Assembly: GCA_030671565.1 (NCBI GenBank)
Contig: DAOVIC010000077.1
Span: 1 to 8,419 of the forward strand
Source: Anaerohalosphaeraceae bacterium
Lineage (GTDB): Bacteria > Planctomycetota > Phycisphaerae > Sedimentisphaerales > Anaerohalosphaeraceae
Reading direction: 5' to 3'
DNA length: 8,419 bases
The translations under genes and the position numbers were made by a program. Shown in pieces: positions 1 to 6,628 of this stretch. The number at the start of each line of letters is the position of its first letter. The first letter of the stretch is position 1. The notes under the pieces were generated by a model. That model ran no database searches, had not been told where the DNA came from, and worked only from the letters and a program-made list of their open reading frames with translations.

Positions 1-1050
1 AAAGCATGTTTACTTAAGCGTTCCGCCTTCACCCCGGGACACCCGGGAAAATCCATCGCCGGCGGGTTAAGCGATGATCGTAAGCAGAGACCCGGCGCAA
101 GACGATACGCTCTGATCCTTGTCATGGCCGGGACGGTACTCATTATGGCTCTGGCTGGCTGCGACTGGCGCGATGTCGAGAGTATCGACCTGAAAGAACG
201 GGTCGACGATGCCGAATTGGCCAGGATGGATCCGAAGGACGATGGTGATGTTTTTCGATTTGGTTTCGAACTGCGTGCCAGCCCCCTCGAAGACGCCAGG
301 CAGTACCTGCCCTTCCTCAAATACGCAGAAAAGGAAACGGGACTGCGATTCAAACTGCGATTTACGCCGGCATACAGCTCCATTGTTGACGACCTCGGCA
401 AAGGTGTTATTCAGTTCGCTGCCGTCGGCTCTGTCTCCTACATTGCCGCTCACGAAAAGTACGGCGTCATCCCCATCGCCCGCGGTCTGAACACCGAGGG
501 CCGCGCCGAATACCGGTCGGTCATCGTTGTCGCCCCGGACAGCCCCATCCAGAAAGTCGAAGACTTGCGCGGCAAAAGCTTCGCATTCGGAGACACTGCA
601 TCGACCCAGGGTCATCTGATACCGCGAATCATCCTGACCGAACACGGAATATCGCTCGACGACCTGGGTGGATATGAGTACACAGGGTCGCATAGCAATT
701 GTGCCAACGCTGTAGCATCAGGGCGACTCGACGCGGGCGGGATGCAGGACACAATGGCCCAGCGGATGGCCGATAGCGGCATCGTCCGCATCATCTACAC
801 ATCGAAGTTCTACCCGTCAAGCGGAATCGCGGCAAACAAAGACGTACCGCCCGAGGTGATCGAGAAGGTCAAACAGGCCCTGCTCGATTTCAAACCCAGG
901 GGAAAAGACGCCGAAGGCCTCTATAACTGGGACCGAACGGAAATGCCCAACGGCTTTACCGAAGCATCCAATGAAGATTACGCCGAACTGCGAGAATGGT
1001 CCATCAGGTTCGGCCTGATCGACGAGACACCAAAGGAGAAAACACAATGA
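1..1050 (+). CDS. PhnD-like periplasmic substrate-binding lipoprotein (5' end probably beyond window)
   Basis: This is a solute-binding protein of the phosphate/phosphite/phosphonate (PhnD, Phosphonate-bd) type. Numbering from the ATG at 124, a lipobox LAGC places the lipidated cysteine at residue 13. The binding fold runs from about residue 43 (FRFGFELRAS) to 256, with the family-typical DTASTQGHLIPR (158-168 region) and SHSNCANAVASGRLDAGGM (189-207). The frame is open back to base 1 with no ATG, GTG or TTG before 124. Starting at 124 would leave no basic n-region and there is no Shine-Dalgarno there, whereas the upstream codons encode a basic stretch (RKQRPGARRY) directly before the hydrophobic core. 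I therefore infer that the true start is before the window. The stop overlaps the next gene's start (ATGA), so the two are probably co-translated. No permease or ATPase gene is adjacent, so a ligand-sensing role with the kinase is more likely than transport. The ligand cannot be told from the sequence. Confidence 0.8.
   Translation, partial: KACLLKRSAFTPGHPGKSIAGGLSDDRKQRPGARRYALILVMAGTVLIMALAGCDWRDVESIDLKERVDDAELARMDPKDDGDVFRFGFELRASPLEDARQYLPFLKYAEKETGLRFKLRFTPAYSSIVDDLGKGVIQFAAVGSVSYIAAHEKYGVIPIARGLNTEGRAEYRSVIVVAPDSPIQKVEDLRGKSFAFGDTASTQGHLIPRIILTEHGISLDDLGGYEYTGSHSNCANAVASGRLDAGGMQDTMAQRMADSGIVRIIYTSKFYPSSGIAANKDVPPEVIEKVKQALLDFKPRGKDAEGLYNWDRTEMPNGFTEASNEDYAELREWSIRFGLIDETPKEKTQ
1032..1038 (+). 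promoter_or_regulatory. Shine-Dalgarno site deciding the kinase start
   Basis: AAAGGAG ends 8 nt before the ATG at 1047. It lies inside the last codons of the binding-protein gene. This spacing supports the start at 1047 over the in-frame start at 996, which would put 17 charged residues (MVHQVRPDRRDTKGENT) before the membrane segment and has no comparable site. Confidence 0.75.
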
Positions 1051-3530
1051 GGCTCCAAGCTAAGTTTATTTTGTTGATTGTTGCCGTTGCCCTGGGGCTA
1101 GGACTGAGTTCCTCATTCCTGGTTAGCCAAATGATGAAAAAGGCGATGGATCGCCAGTTGCGCGATCAGGCCATGCTGGCGGCCCAAACGCTCGCCGAAC
1201 ATATCACCCACAGCGTGATCGATGGCGAGGTCATCTCCGCGCGTGAGGCCATGATAGAGATTGTCAATCGCATGGAGACCATCAAATACGTCTACATCAT
1301 CGGCTTCGACAACAAAGTGTTTGCACACACATTCGAGGGAGGCTTCCCCAAGGCACTGGTCGCCAGGCGGGAGAGGCGAGTTCCCGTTTACATGCAGGAG
1401 CCGCAGGTCGCTGAGTATGCGACCGACACGGGGCGCATCCTGGACATAGTCGCCCCGCTCATCGAGGGTATGGCGGCACACGTCCATATCGGCATGGACG
1501 AAGAGCCGGTGCAGGAACAGATCGCGTCCATCCGAAACAGAATTATTGGCCTCTCCATGGTGCTGGCTCTCGTAGGTATCGCGGTCGGAGCGATCGTGAG
1601 CCGCAGGCTGACAACCCCGCTGGCACAGATGGCCGATTCCATGCGAGAGTTCGGCGAAGGCGGGAAAGAAGAGGAGATAGACTTCGCAGGCAGAGGAAAG
1701 GAAATAGCAGACCTGACGAGTGCCTTCAACCGGATGATCACCGAACGCAAGCGGAACGAGGAGGACCGCGAACGCGACAGGAAGTTCATGCAGACGGTCA
1801 TCGATGGGCTCCCCGAGCCGATGATGGTGGTCAATCGCGATTACACGATCGCCATGACGAACCGCGCGACCCGTGAGATAACAAAAGGCAAAGATCCGGT
1901 TGCCGCTGGTCTAAAATGTTACCAGATTTTTCACAAACTCGATACTCCGTGTGGTTGCGACAAACATCCTTGCCCGATGCAAGAAGTGATCAAAACAAAA
2001 ACGTCTGTAACGTTTGAGCACATTCACTACGACGCTCATGGCCAGGAGATTATCGTTGAGTTGGCTGCTTCGCCGATCTTTGACGAAAATGGCGAGGTCG
2101 TTCAGATCATCGAGGCCTCGCGTGATATCACCGAACGCAGACAAGCCGAGAAATCGCTCCAGGAAAGTGAAGCTCGATACAGAGAACTATTTGACAATAT
2201 GAGCAGCGGCGTCGCTGTTTATGAAGCGGTAGAAAATGGTAGAGACTTTGTCTTTAAGGATATTAACCGGACAGGCGAAAGGATCAATAAGACAAAAAAA
2301 GAGGATGTTGCCGGTAAAAAGGTAACCGACGCATTTCCGGGAGTCGAAGAGTTCGGCCTCCTTGACGTCTTTAGAAGAGTTTATAAAACCGGCAAGCCGG
2401 AACATCACCCTGTTTCGCTGTATAAAGACAACAAATGTTCCGCGTGGTTTGAAAATTACATTTACAAGCTGCCTTACGGCGAGATCGTGTCAGTACATGA
2501 CGATGTCACCGAACGAAAACAAGCTGAAGAAGAACGAGAGAGTCTATTCACGACTATTGAAGCACAAAATCAGCAGCTCATGGCCAATGAGCAGCAGCTA
2601 AGGGCATCAAATCAGCAATTATCCGCCAGTGAACAGCAACTAAAAGCGTCCAATCAGCAATTATCCGCCAGTGAGCAGCAACTAAAAGCGTCCAATCAGC
2701 AATTATCCGCAAACGAACAGCAGCTGCGTGCAAGCAATCAGCATACAAGCGCCCTCAACCAACAACTCCAGGCAAACCAGCAGCAGCTGAGGTTAAAAAA
2801 CGAAGAACTCCAAAGCATAGTTTATGTATCGTCACACGACCTGAAAACCCCACTCGTAAATATCAACGGTTTTAGTGAACTGCTTATGGAGCATTGCGGC
2901 GAAATGAAAGAGCTCCTCAAAAAATGCGACATTGATGCTGACATGAAAAAGGAAATAATGTCTCTGCTAAGCAAAGACATCCCGACCGACCTCGAATATA
3001 TCAGTACAAGCGCCCAAAGAATGAAAAGACTTATCGCAGGGCTCCTGCAGGTCTCGCGAATCGGAACAATTGAATTTAAAACCCAAAAGATCGATATGAA
3101 CGATGTCCTCACCGAGATCATAAATACCGTAAAATACAAAACCGAAGACCTTAACGCAAAGATCACCCTTGGGGATCTGCCCGATTGCACAGGCGACAAA
3201 CATCAGATAACCCAGGTCTTTACGAATCTCATCGACAATGCGTTAAAGTACCTAAGTCCCGACAGAAAAGGAAATATCACTATCACGGGGAAAACACAAA
3301 ACGACGAAAGCATTTACTGTATCGAAGATAACGGTATCGGCATTAAGCAGGCCTATTTTGACAAGGTATTCGAAATATACCACCGCCTGGACCCAAAAAT
3401 CTCATCCGAAGGAGACGGGTTGGGCTTGACTATCGTCAGAAGAATACTCGACCGGCACAAGGGGGGTATATGGCTCGAATCGGAAGTGGAAAAAGGATCG
3501 AAATTCTTCGTCTCAATACCAACAACATAA
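1047..3530 (+). CDS. Membrane sensor histidine kinase (Cache-like, HAMP, two PAS, HisKA, HATPase)
   Basis: An 827-aa two-component sensor kinase that would autophosphorylate on histidine and pass the phosphate to an unlinked response regulator. Layout by residue: TM1 about 6-27; periplasmic single-Cache-like sensor about 28-162 (YVYIIGFDNKVFAHTFEGGF at 81-100); TM2 about 166-185; HAMP about 186-234; PAS1 about 245-370, with a Cys cluster C291, C302, C304, C309; PAS2 about 373-495; a glutamine-rich coiled coil about 500-590 made of 14-residue repeats; HisKA with phosphoacceptor H597 in SSHDLKTPL; HATPase with N-box NLIDNALKY (N731), G1 box EDNGIGI (D761) and G2 box GDGLGL (789-794). All catalytic boxes are present and there is no receiver domain. 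The start overlaps the stop of the binding-protein gene, so that lipoprotein is a likely sensory partner. GC content drops from about 60% in the first third to about 40% from PAS2 onward. The kinase assignment is certain; the signal is not known. Confidence 0.95.
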   Translation: MRLQAKFILLIVAVALGLGLSSSFLVSQMMKKAMDRQLRDQAMLAAQTLAEHITHSVIDGEVISAREAMIEIVNRMETIKYVYIIGFDNKVFAHTFEGGFPKALVARRERRVPVYMQEPQVAEYATDTGRILDIVAPLIEGMAAHVHIGMDEEPVQEQIASIRNRIIGLSMVLALVGIAVGAIVSRRLTTPLAQMADSMREFGEGGKEEEIDFAGRGKEIADLTSAFNRMITERKRNEEDRERDRKFMQTVIDGLPEPMMVVNRDYTIAMTNRATREITKGKDPVAAGLKCYQIFHKLDTPCGCDKHPCPMQEVIKTKTSVTFEHIHYDAHGQEIIVELAASPIFDENGEVVQIIEASRDITERRQAEKSLQESEARYRELFDNMSSGVAVYEAVENGRDFVFKDINRTGERINKTKKEDVAGKKVTDAFPGVEEFGLLDVFRRVYKTGKPEHHPVSLYKDNKCSAWFENYIYKLPYGEIVSVHDDVTERKQAEEERESLFTTIEAQNQQLMANEQQLRASNQQLSASEQQLKASNQQLSASEQQLKASNQQLSANEQQLRASNQHTSALNQQLQANQQQLRLKNEELQSIVYVSSHDLKTPLVNINGFSELLMEHCGEMKELLKKCDIDADMKKEIMSLLSKDIPTDLEYISTSAQRMKRLIAGLLQVSRIGTIEFKTQKIDMNDVLTEIINTVKYKTEDLNAKITLGDLPDCTGDKHQITQVFTNLIDNALKYLSPDRKGNITITGKTQNDESIYCIEDNGIGIKQAYFDKVFEIYHRLDPKISSEGDGLGLTIVRRILDRHKGGIWLESEVEKGSKFFVSIPTT
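2565..2774 (+). repeat. Five tandem 42-bp repeats encoding a 14-residue coiled-coil unit
   Basis: Five in-frame copies of 42 bp begin at 2565, 2607, 2649, 2691 and 2733. Each encodes two heptads of the form SNQQLSASEQQLKA. The copies at 2607 and 2649 differ at 2 of 42 bases, both silent, and the outer copies are more diverged. The unit length of two heptads keeps the coiled-coil register, so copy number can change without breaking the kinase. It sits between PAS2 and the HisKA dimerisation helix (residues 507-576), where it would extend the signalling helix. Confidence 0.9.
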
Positions 3531-3840
3531 CTCTCAACGCTCCTCGATTCAGTCAGCAAAAAACCGATTCTATTTGCCCAACTGCCGGCACCTAATACGT
3601 CAACCTTATACCAGCAAAAGAGGGGGTATGCTCACAGGGGATATTCTGGCTATACATGCACTGTAAGGCTCTAGGTGTCTAATGTTCTGCGGCGAAAATC
3701 TCATAATCACCAATTTTTTTTGAGGTTGAGCCAAAAACCTTTAACCGCCTTGGCCGCATACCCGCCCCAGTGAGCTCTAATCGCCGTTTTTCGTCCAGCA
3801 GACAGCATCCATTACATTGAAAACCAAAAAGAATGGGATT

Positions 3841-3882
3841 ACACTTGACATTTTATGAGACTTAGAGTAAACTGTCAAGTGT
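3841..3882. repeat. Perfect 10-bp inverted repeat around a promoter core (operator candidate)
   Basis: ACACTTGACA at 3841-3850 is exactly repeated in inverse as TGTCAAGTGT at 3873-3882, with 22 bases between. The left arm contains the -35 hexamer and the right arm begins at the last base of the -10 hexamer and runs over the likely transcription start. A dimeric regulator binding both arms would cover the promoter. The repeat is directly visible; the operator role is inferred. As RNA it would form a 10-bp stem only if transcription began further upstream. Confidence 0.6.
3845..3873 (+). promoter_or_regulatory. Sigma-70-like promoter for the PEP-CTERM gene
   Basis: The -35 hexamer TTGACA (3845-3850) matches consensus at all six bases. 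It is followed after exactly 17 bases by TAAACT (3868-3873), which matches TATAAT at four of six. Transcription would start near 3880, giving a leader of about 195 nt before the ATG at 4075. Both hexamers sit in or against the arms of the 10-bp inverted repeat. Good spacing and a perfect -35 support the call; the weak -10 limits it. Confidence 0.5.
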
Positions 3883-3894
3883 TCGGTGGACCGA
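3883..3894. repeat. Second short dyad TCGGT-GG-ACCGA next to the promoter
   Basis: TCGGT (3883-3887) and ACCGA (3890-3894) are inverse copies with two bases between. The dyad abuts the right arm of the larger inverted repeat and would cover about +3 to +15 of the transcript. With a two-base centre it cannot form a good RNA hairpin, so if it matters it is more likely a protein-binding site. Twelve bases is short enough to arise by chance. Confidence 0.35.
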
Positions 3895-4074
3895 TGAAAG
3901 GTGATGGAATTGTGTCATGGAAGGCCTGTGGTAATCCCCTGCTGTTTGGTTCGGACCCGAGATGTAGTATGACATGGCAATGGCTTGCGATGTGTAACGG
4001 AAGTATTAAATTGAAAAAACGGTGCTTTGGCTTTCAAGGCGAGTAAAGTTAATGATGTTTTTTTGGGAGATTTT

Positions 4075-4752
4075 ATGATGAAAAGGTTAATGAGTATGTG
4101 CCTTGTGCTGCTGTTGTTCGCTGGCACGAGCTACGCAGGTGTTACGATTGGCAGCTGGGAAGGCGTCACCGACGGGTGGCTTGACCAGGGCACGCAGTTA
4201 CCTATTGATGATCCGGGTACGGAGCATGGCTACGCCTATGACACGATAGGTGCTACGCTTGGCTCGCAGAGCCTGAAGTTCACAACACAGGGCTACGATC
4301 AGAGCCTGCAGTTTAAAGTGCCGTATGCACTCAAAGATGACTTTATGGACAACAGCATTTTCACTATGGATGTTACTATTGCTGCCGACACACTTGGCGT
4401 AGGCGGTTTCTTTGCCATACCTAAGGTCATATTCAATGCAGGAACTGCTTCTGGCGGGTATTTTTATATTGATACCGGCTTTGGTAATATGGGTTTCGCG
4501 GATGGTTCACCTGAGAAGAGTGCGACACTTGAAGTCGACTACACTGCTTTTAAAGACGCGATCGCAAGTAATATAGGTGAAGGTGTAATGCCTGGTTTTA
4601 TCCACATTATTCTGGTCACCAACGGTGATCGCAAAACGGATCCAGTGGGTCCTGTGACCGCATACCTCGATAACGCACAGCTTGTTCCGGAACCTGCGAC
4701 TATGTGTTTGCTGGGTCTCGGTGCAGTAGTGCTGCGTCGTAAGAAGAAGTAG
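4075..4752 (+). CDS. Exported PEP-CTERM sorting-domain protein
   Basis: A 225-aa secreted protein. A signal peptide (basic MMKR, hydrophobic core about 7-18, likely cleavage after SYA at 19-21) leads into a mature region of about 180 residues. That region starts GVTIGSWEG and ends AYLDNAQLVPEP, a pattern seen in beta-sandwich, carbohydrate-binding-like domains of planctomycete PEP-CTERM proteins. The C-terminus is a clear PEP-CTERM tail: VPEPATMCLLGLG (204-216), a short hydrophobic stretch, then RRKKK. In this family the tail is recognised by an exosortase and the protein is delivered to the cell surface or matrix. No exosortase is in the window. GGGAG at 4065-4069 supports ATG at 4075 or the adjacent ATG at 4078; an upstream TTG at 4027 would spoil the signal peptide. 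The gene stands alone, with its own promoter and a hairpin 32 bp after the stop. The domain's substrate is unknown. Confidence 0.88.
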   Translation: MMKRLMSMCLVLLLFAGTSYAGVTIGSWEGVTDGWLDQGTQLPIDDPGTEHGYAYDTIGATLGSQSLKFTTQGYDQSLQFKVPYALKDDFMDNSIFTMDVTIAADTLGVGGFFAIPKVIFNAGTASGGYFYIDTGFGNMGFADGSPEKSATLEVDYTAFKDAIASNIGEGVMPGFIHIILVTNGDRKTDPVGPVTAYLDNAQLVPEPATMCLLGLGAVVLRRKKK

Positions 4753-4784
4753 AGTTAGATTTTAGTTTAAAATTTATTTCCTTT

Positions 4785-4814
4785 GGCGACGGCCTAAACT
4801 TAAAGGCCGTCGCC
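4785..4814. terminator. Strong hairpin between convergent genes (probable bidirectional terminator)
   Basis: GGCGACGGCCT (4785-4795) pairs perfectly with AGGCCGTCGCC (4804-4814), giving an 11-bp GC-rich stem with an 8-base loop. It lies 32 bp after the PEP-CTERM stop and 145 bp past the end of the converging fabF. Neither strand shows a T run directly after the stem, so it is not a classic intrinsic terminator. Its position suggests it ends or protects both transcripts. Confidence 0.65.
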
Positions 4815-4959
4815 GGGGAATTAATCCACGAACACACCACTTCAACACTACCCGTAACCTTTGGCTCAGGCAGAGCTATTATCAGTTCGATACACAGACA
4901 AAAGCAGAAAAGAAATATCCCTGCTGATTCCAACAGGCATCACCCCCAAAACAATAGGC

Positions 4960-6204
4960 TTAGTTGAATCGCTTAAGCGCAAGGCATATATTCTGCCCGC
5001 CAAACCCGAACGAATTACTCAGGCACGCATCGACCTTTGCCCGGCGTGCAGTGTTTGGAACATAGTCCAGATCGCAATCCGGATCGGGCGTTTCGTAGTT
5101 GATCGTTGGCGGAACAACCCCATCCCTCATCGCCATCGCACACACCGCCGCCTCAATACACCCCGCGGCTCCGAGCATATGCGCAGTCATCGATTTCGTT
5201 GAGCTTATCATCAGTTTTCGTGCCAAAGTTTCTCCGAACGCCGCCTTGATCGCAGCCGTTTCGATCCGATCGTTAAACGCCGTGCTCGTACCATGCGCAT
5301 TGATATATCCGATCTCATCTGCGTTAAGCTGGCCTGCCGCCATCGCCAGTTTCATCGCTTTGACCGCCCCGCTTCCATCTTCGGCCGGCTGGGTAATATG
5401 ATGCGCATCGCACGTCATCCCAAAGCCAGCTACCTCCGCGTAGATCTTCGCGCCGCGTTTTTTCGCATGCTCCAACTCTTCCAGCACCATCACGCCGGCA
5501 CCTTCGCTCATGACAAAGCCGTCCCGGTTTTTATCGAATGGCCTGCTTGCAGTTTCGGGGCTGTCGTTCCTTTTGCTCAGGGCTCGCATACAGCCGAACC
5601 CGGCGACTCCGAGCGGACAGACCGCAGCCTCCGACCCGCCGGCAAGCATTACATCCGCCTCGTTGCATCGAATTATCCGGCATGCGTCAGCGATCGCATG
5701 AGCCGCCGTCGCACAAGCCGACACAACCCCATAGTTGGGCCCTTGCAGATTGTGCCGCATCGCGATCGAACCCGAAGCCATATTAGAGATCATCCTCGGT
5801 ATCATAAAAGGCGACATCGAAGTCGGGCCTTTGTTCACAAGAACGTCGTGCCCGATCTCCAGCGTATGAAGACCGCCAACCCCTGAGCCGACGATAGAAC
5901 CAAACCGTTCAGGGTTTTGAGTATCGGGGGCGATAGCAGAATCAGCAATTGCCATATCCCCAGCCGCGATCGCAAACTGGCTGTACCCGTCAAGCCGACG
6001 AATTTCTTTCTTGCTGAGAAACTGTTCCAGATCAAGCTCGATCACTTCCCCGGCGATCTTACTGGCAAACCCGGAAGGGTCAAAGTTGGTGATCCGGCGA
6101 ACCCCGGAAAAACCCTCACAAATGCGGGACCAAAAAACATCAACATCACAACCAAGCGGAGAAACAACCCCAATACCAGTAATAACAACTCGCCGATCAA
6201 ACAT
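4960..6204 (-). CDS. fabF: Beta-ketoacyl-ACP synthase II
   Basis: A 414-aa condensing enzyme that elongates acyl-ACP with malonyl-ACP in fatty acid synthesis in the cytoplasm; the length is normal for FabF. Catalytic residues are all visible: C164 in VSACATAAHA, H304 in NAHGTSTAFND, K337 in SSTKSMTAH and H342 in TAHMLGAAG. The N-terminus RRVVITGIGVVSPLG and the glycine-rich gating loop GFGG (400-403) also fit the family; the residue after the loop is Q where FabF more often has T. The ATG at 6204 is chosen because it gives the usual FabF N-terminus; the frame runs open to 6252 (a TTG start), which would add 16 residues foreign to the family. No strong ribosome site precedes 6204. acpP, fabD and fabG, which often accompany fabF, are not next to it. 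It runs against the PEP-CTERM gene and away from the bamD-like gene. Confidence 0.95.
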   Translation of the reverse strand: MFDRRVVITGIGVVSPLGCDVDVFWSRICEGFSGVRRITNFDPSGFASKIAGEVIELDLEQFLSKKEIRRLDGYSQFAIAAGDMAIADSAIAPDTQNPERFGSIVGSGVGGLHTLEIGHDVLVNKGPTSMSPFMIPRMISNMASGSIAMRHNLQGPNYGVVSACATAAHAIADACRIIRCNEADVMLAGGSEAAVCPLGVAGFGCMRALSKRNDSPETASRPFDKNRDGFVMSEGAGVMVLEELEHAKKRGAKIYAEVAGFGMTCDAHHITQPAEDGSGAVKAMKLAMAAGQLNADEIGYINAHGTSTAFNDRIETAAIKAAFGETLARKLMISSTKSMTAHMLGAAGCIEAAVCAMAMRDGVVPPTINYETPDPDCDLDYVPNTARRAKVDACLSNSFGFGGQNICLALKRFN

Positions 6205-6628
6205 AAGAATCCATTCTAAACAAAAACAAATCTCCACGTTACCACAAGTCAAAAAGAAGCCCTAAACGCCGGGACCAAACCTCGCAAAATACAAAGCTTG
6301 ATAGCGATAGCATCAGGACTGCCCCCCCCCAAGCTTTTCTGTCAACTCTATAATATCCTCATTACCATGATGAAGCCACCCAAAACCCAACCGGAAATAA
6401 AAGAACTAAGCAGTCCAGCCAATAAAGTTTTAGAGTCTTCCAATACACAAGTACCCTTCATTTTGTGTCTACTTTTCTTGTGCAAAATTTCTGTCTTTTT
6501 ATGCAGTTGTTTTGCTTACTTTTACGAAATAGTACATAAGCTCTTTGATCCCTATTTTAAAAAGTTTGCAACCGAAAACCGATAGGTTATAATTGCCAAA
6601 ATAATACCAGTTAATTTAAAGGTACAGT
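6205..6628. other. Divergent spacer between fabF and the bamD-like gene
   Basis: About 420 bp without a supportable gene. It holds a run of nine C (6322-6330), a 7-bp inverted pair AAAGCTT (6293-6299) and AAGCTTT (6331-6337) flanking that run, and a promoter for the rightward gene at its right end. I found no convincing minus-strand promoter for fabF: a TTGACA reads leftward from 6345 but has no matching -10. The open frame 6298-6585 has no ribosome site and an odd, cysteine- and phenylalanine-rich product, so it is probably not a gene. Confidence 0.55.
6565..6593 (+). promoter_or_regulatory. Sigma-70-like promoter for the bamD-like/lptE pair
   Basis: A perfect -10 hexamer TATAAT (6588-6593) lies 17 bases after TTTGCA (6565-6570), which matches the -35 consensus at four of six. 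Transcription would begin near 6600, about 30 nt before the ATG at 6629, with an AAAGG ribosome site at 6618-6622. The AT-rich surroundings make chance matches likelier, but spacing and position are right. Confidence 0.55.

Larger units (their letters stand above)
3531..4074. other. Gene-poor spacer with PEP-CTERM promoter and leader
   Basis: No convincing gene lies between the kinase and the PEP-CTERM gene. The first 300 bases hold only weak dyads, such as ATACC at 3608-3612 with GGTAT at 3625-3629, and a T8 run at 3714-3721 that has no strong stem before it, so I see no clear terminator for the kinase operon. From 3841 on there is a promoter with inverted repeats, then about 195 nt of probable untranslated leader. 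The short open frame 3855-4046 begins inside the promoter, has no ribosome site and looks non-coding. Confidence 0.6.

Noticed and set aside
67..693. 208-codon open frame on the minus strand across the PhnD-like gene
   Set aside because: It is antisense to a clear protein family member and has no recognisable domain; long antisense frames are common in GC-rich genes.
3608..3721. Possible terminator for the kinase operon (ATACC/GGTAT dyad, later T8 run)
   Set aside because: The dyad is only 5 bp with a 12-base loop and lies over 80 bp before the T run; only a 4-bp GGTG/CACC pairing precedes the T run itself.
3917..3950. Resemblance of the leader (GGAAGGCC...TGGTAATCCCC-TGCTG) to part of a cobalamin riboswitch
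   Set aside because: Only scattered bases match, the rest of the conserved core is not found, and a vitamin B12 link to this gene makes no sense.
3975..3990. Sigma-54-like site TGGCA-ATGGC-TTGC upstream of the PEP-CTERM gene
   Set aside because: PEP-CTERM genes are sometimes under sigma-54/PrsR control, but here GG and GC are 9 bases apart instead of the required 10, and such a one-base shortening normally abolishes activity.
3855..4046. Open frame of 63 codons before the PEP-CTERM gene
   Set aside because: It starts inside the promoter spacer, lacks a ribosome site, and its product shows no domain or signal.
4753..4959. Hidden small gene in the convergent spacer
   Set aside because: Apart from the hairpin I saw no open frame with a ribosome site; the frame from 4861 to 5202 runs antisense into fabF.
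6298..6585. 95-codon open frame in the fabF/bamD-like spacer
   Set aside because: TTG start, no ribosome site, crosses the C9 tract, and AT-rich sequence with an unusual Cys/Phe-rich product.
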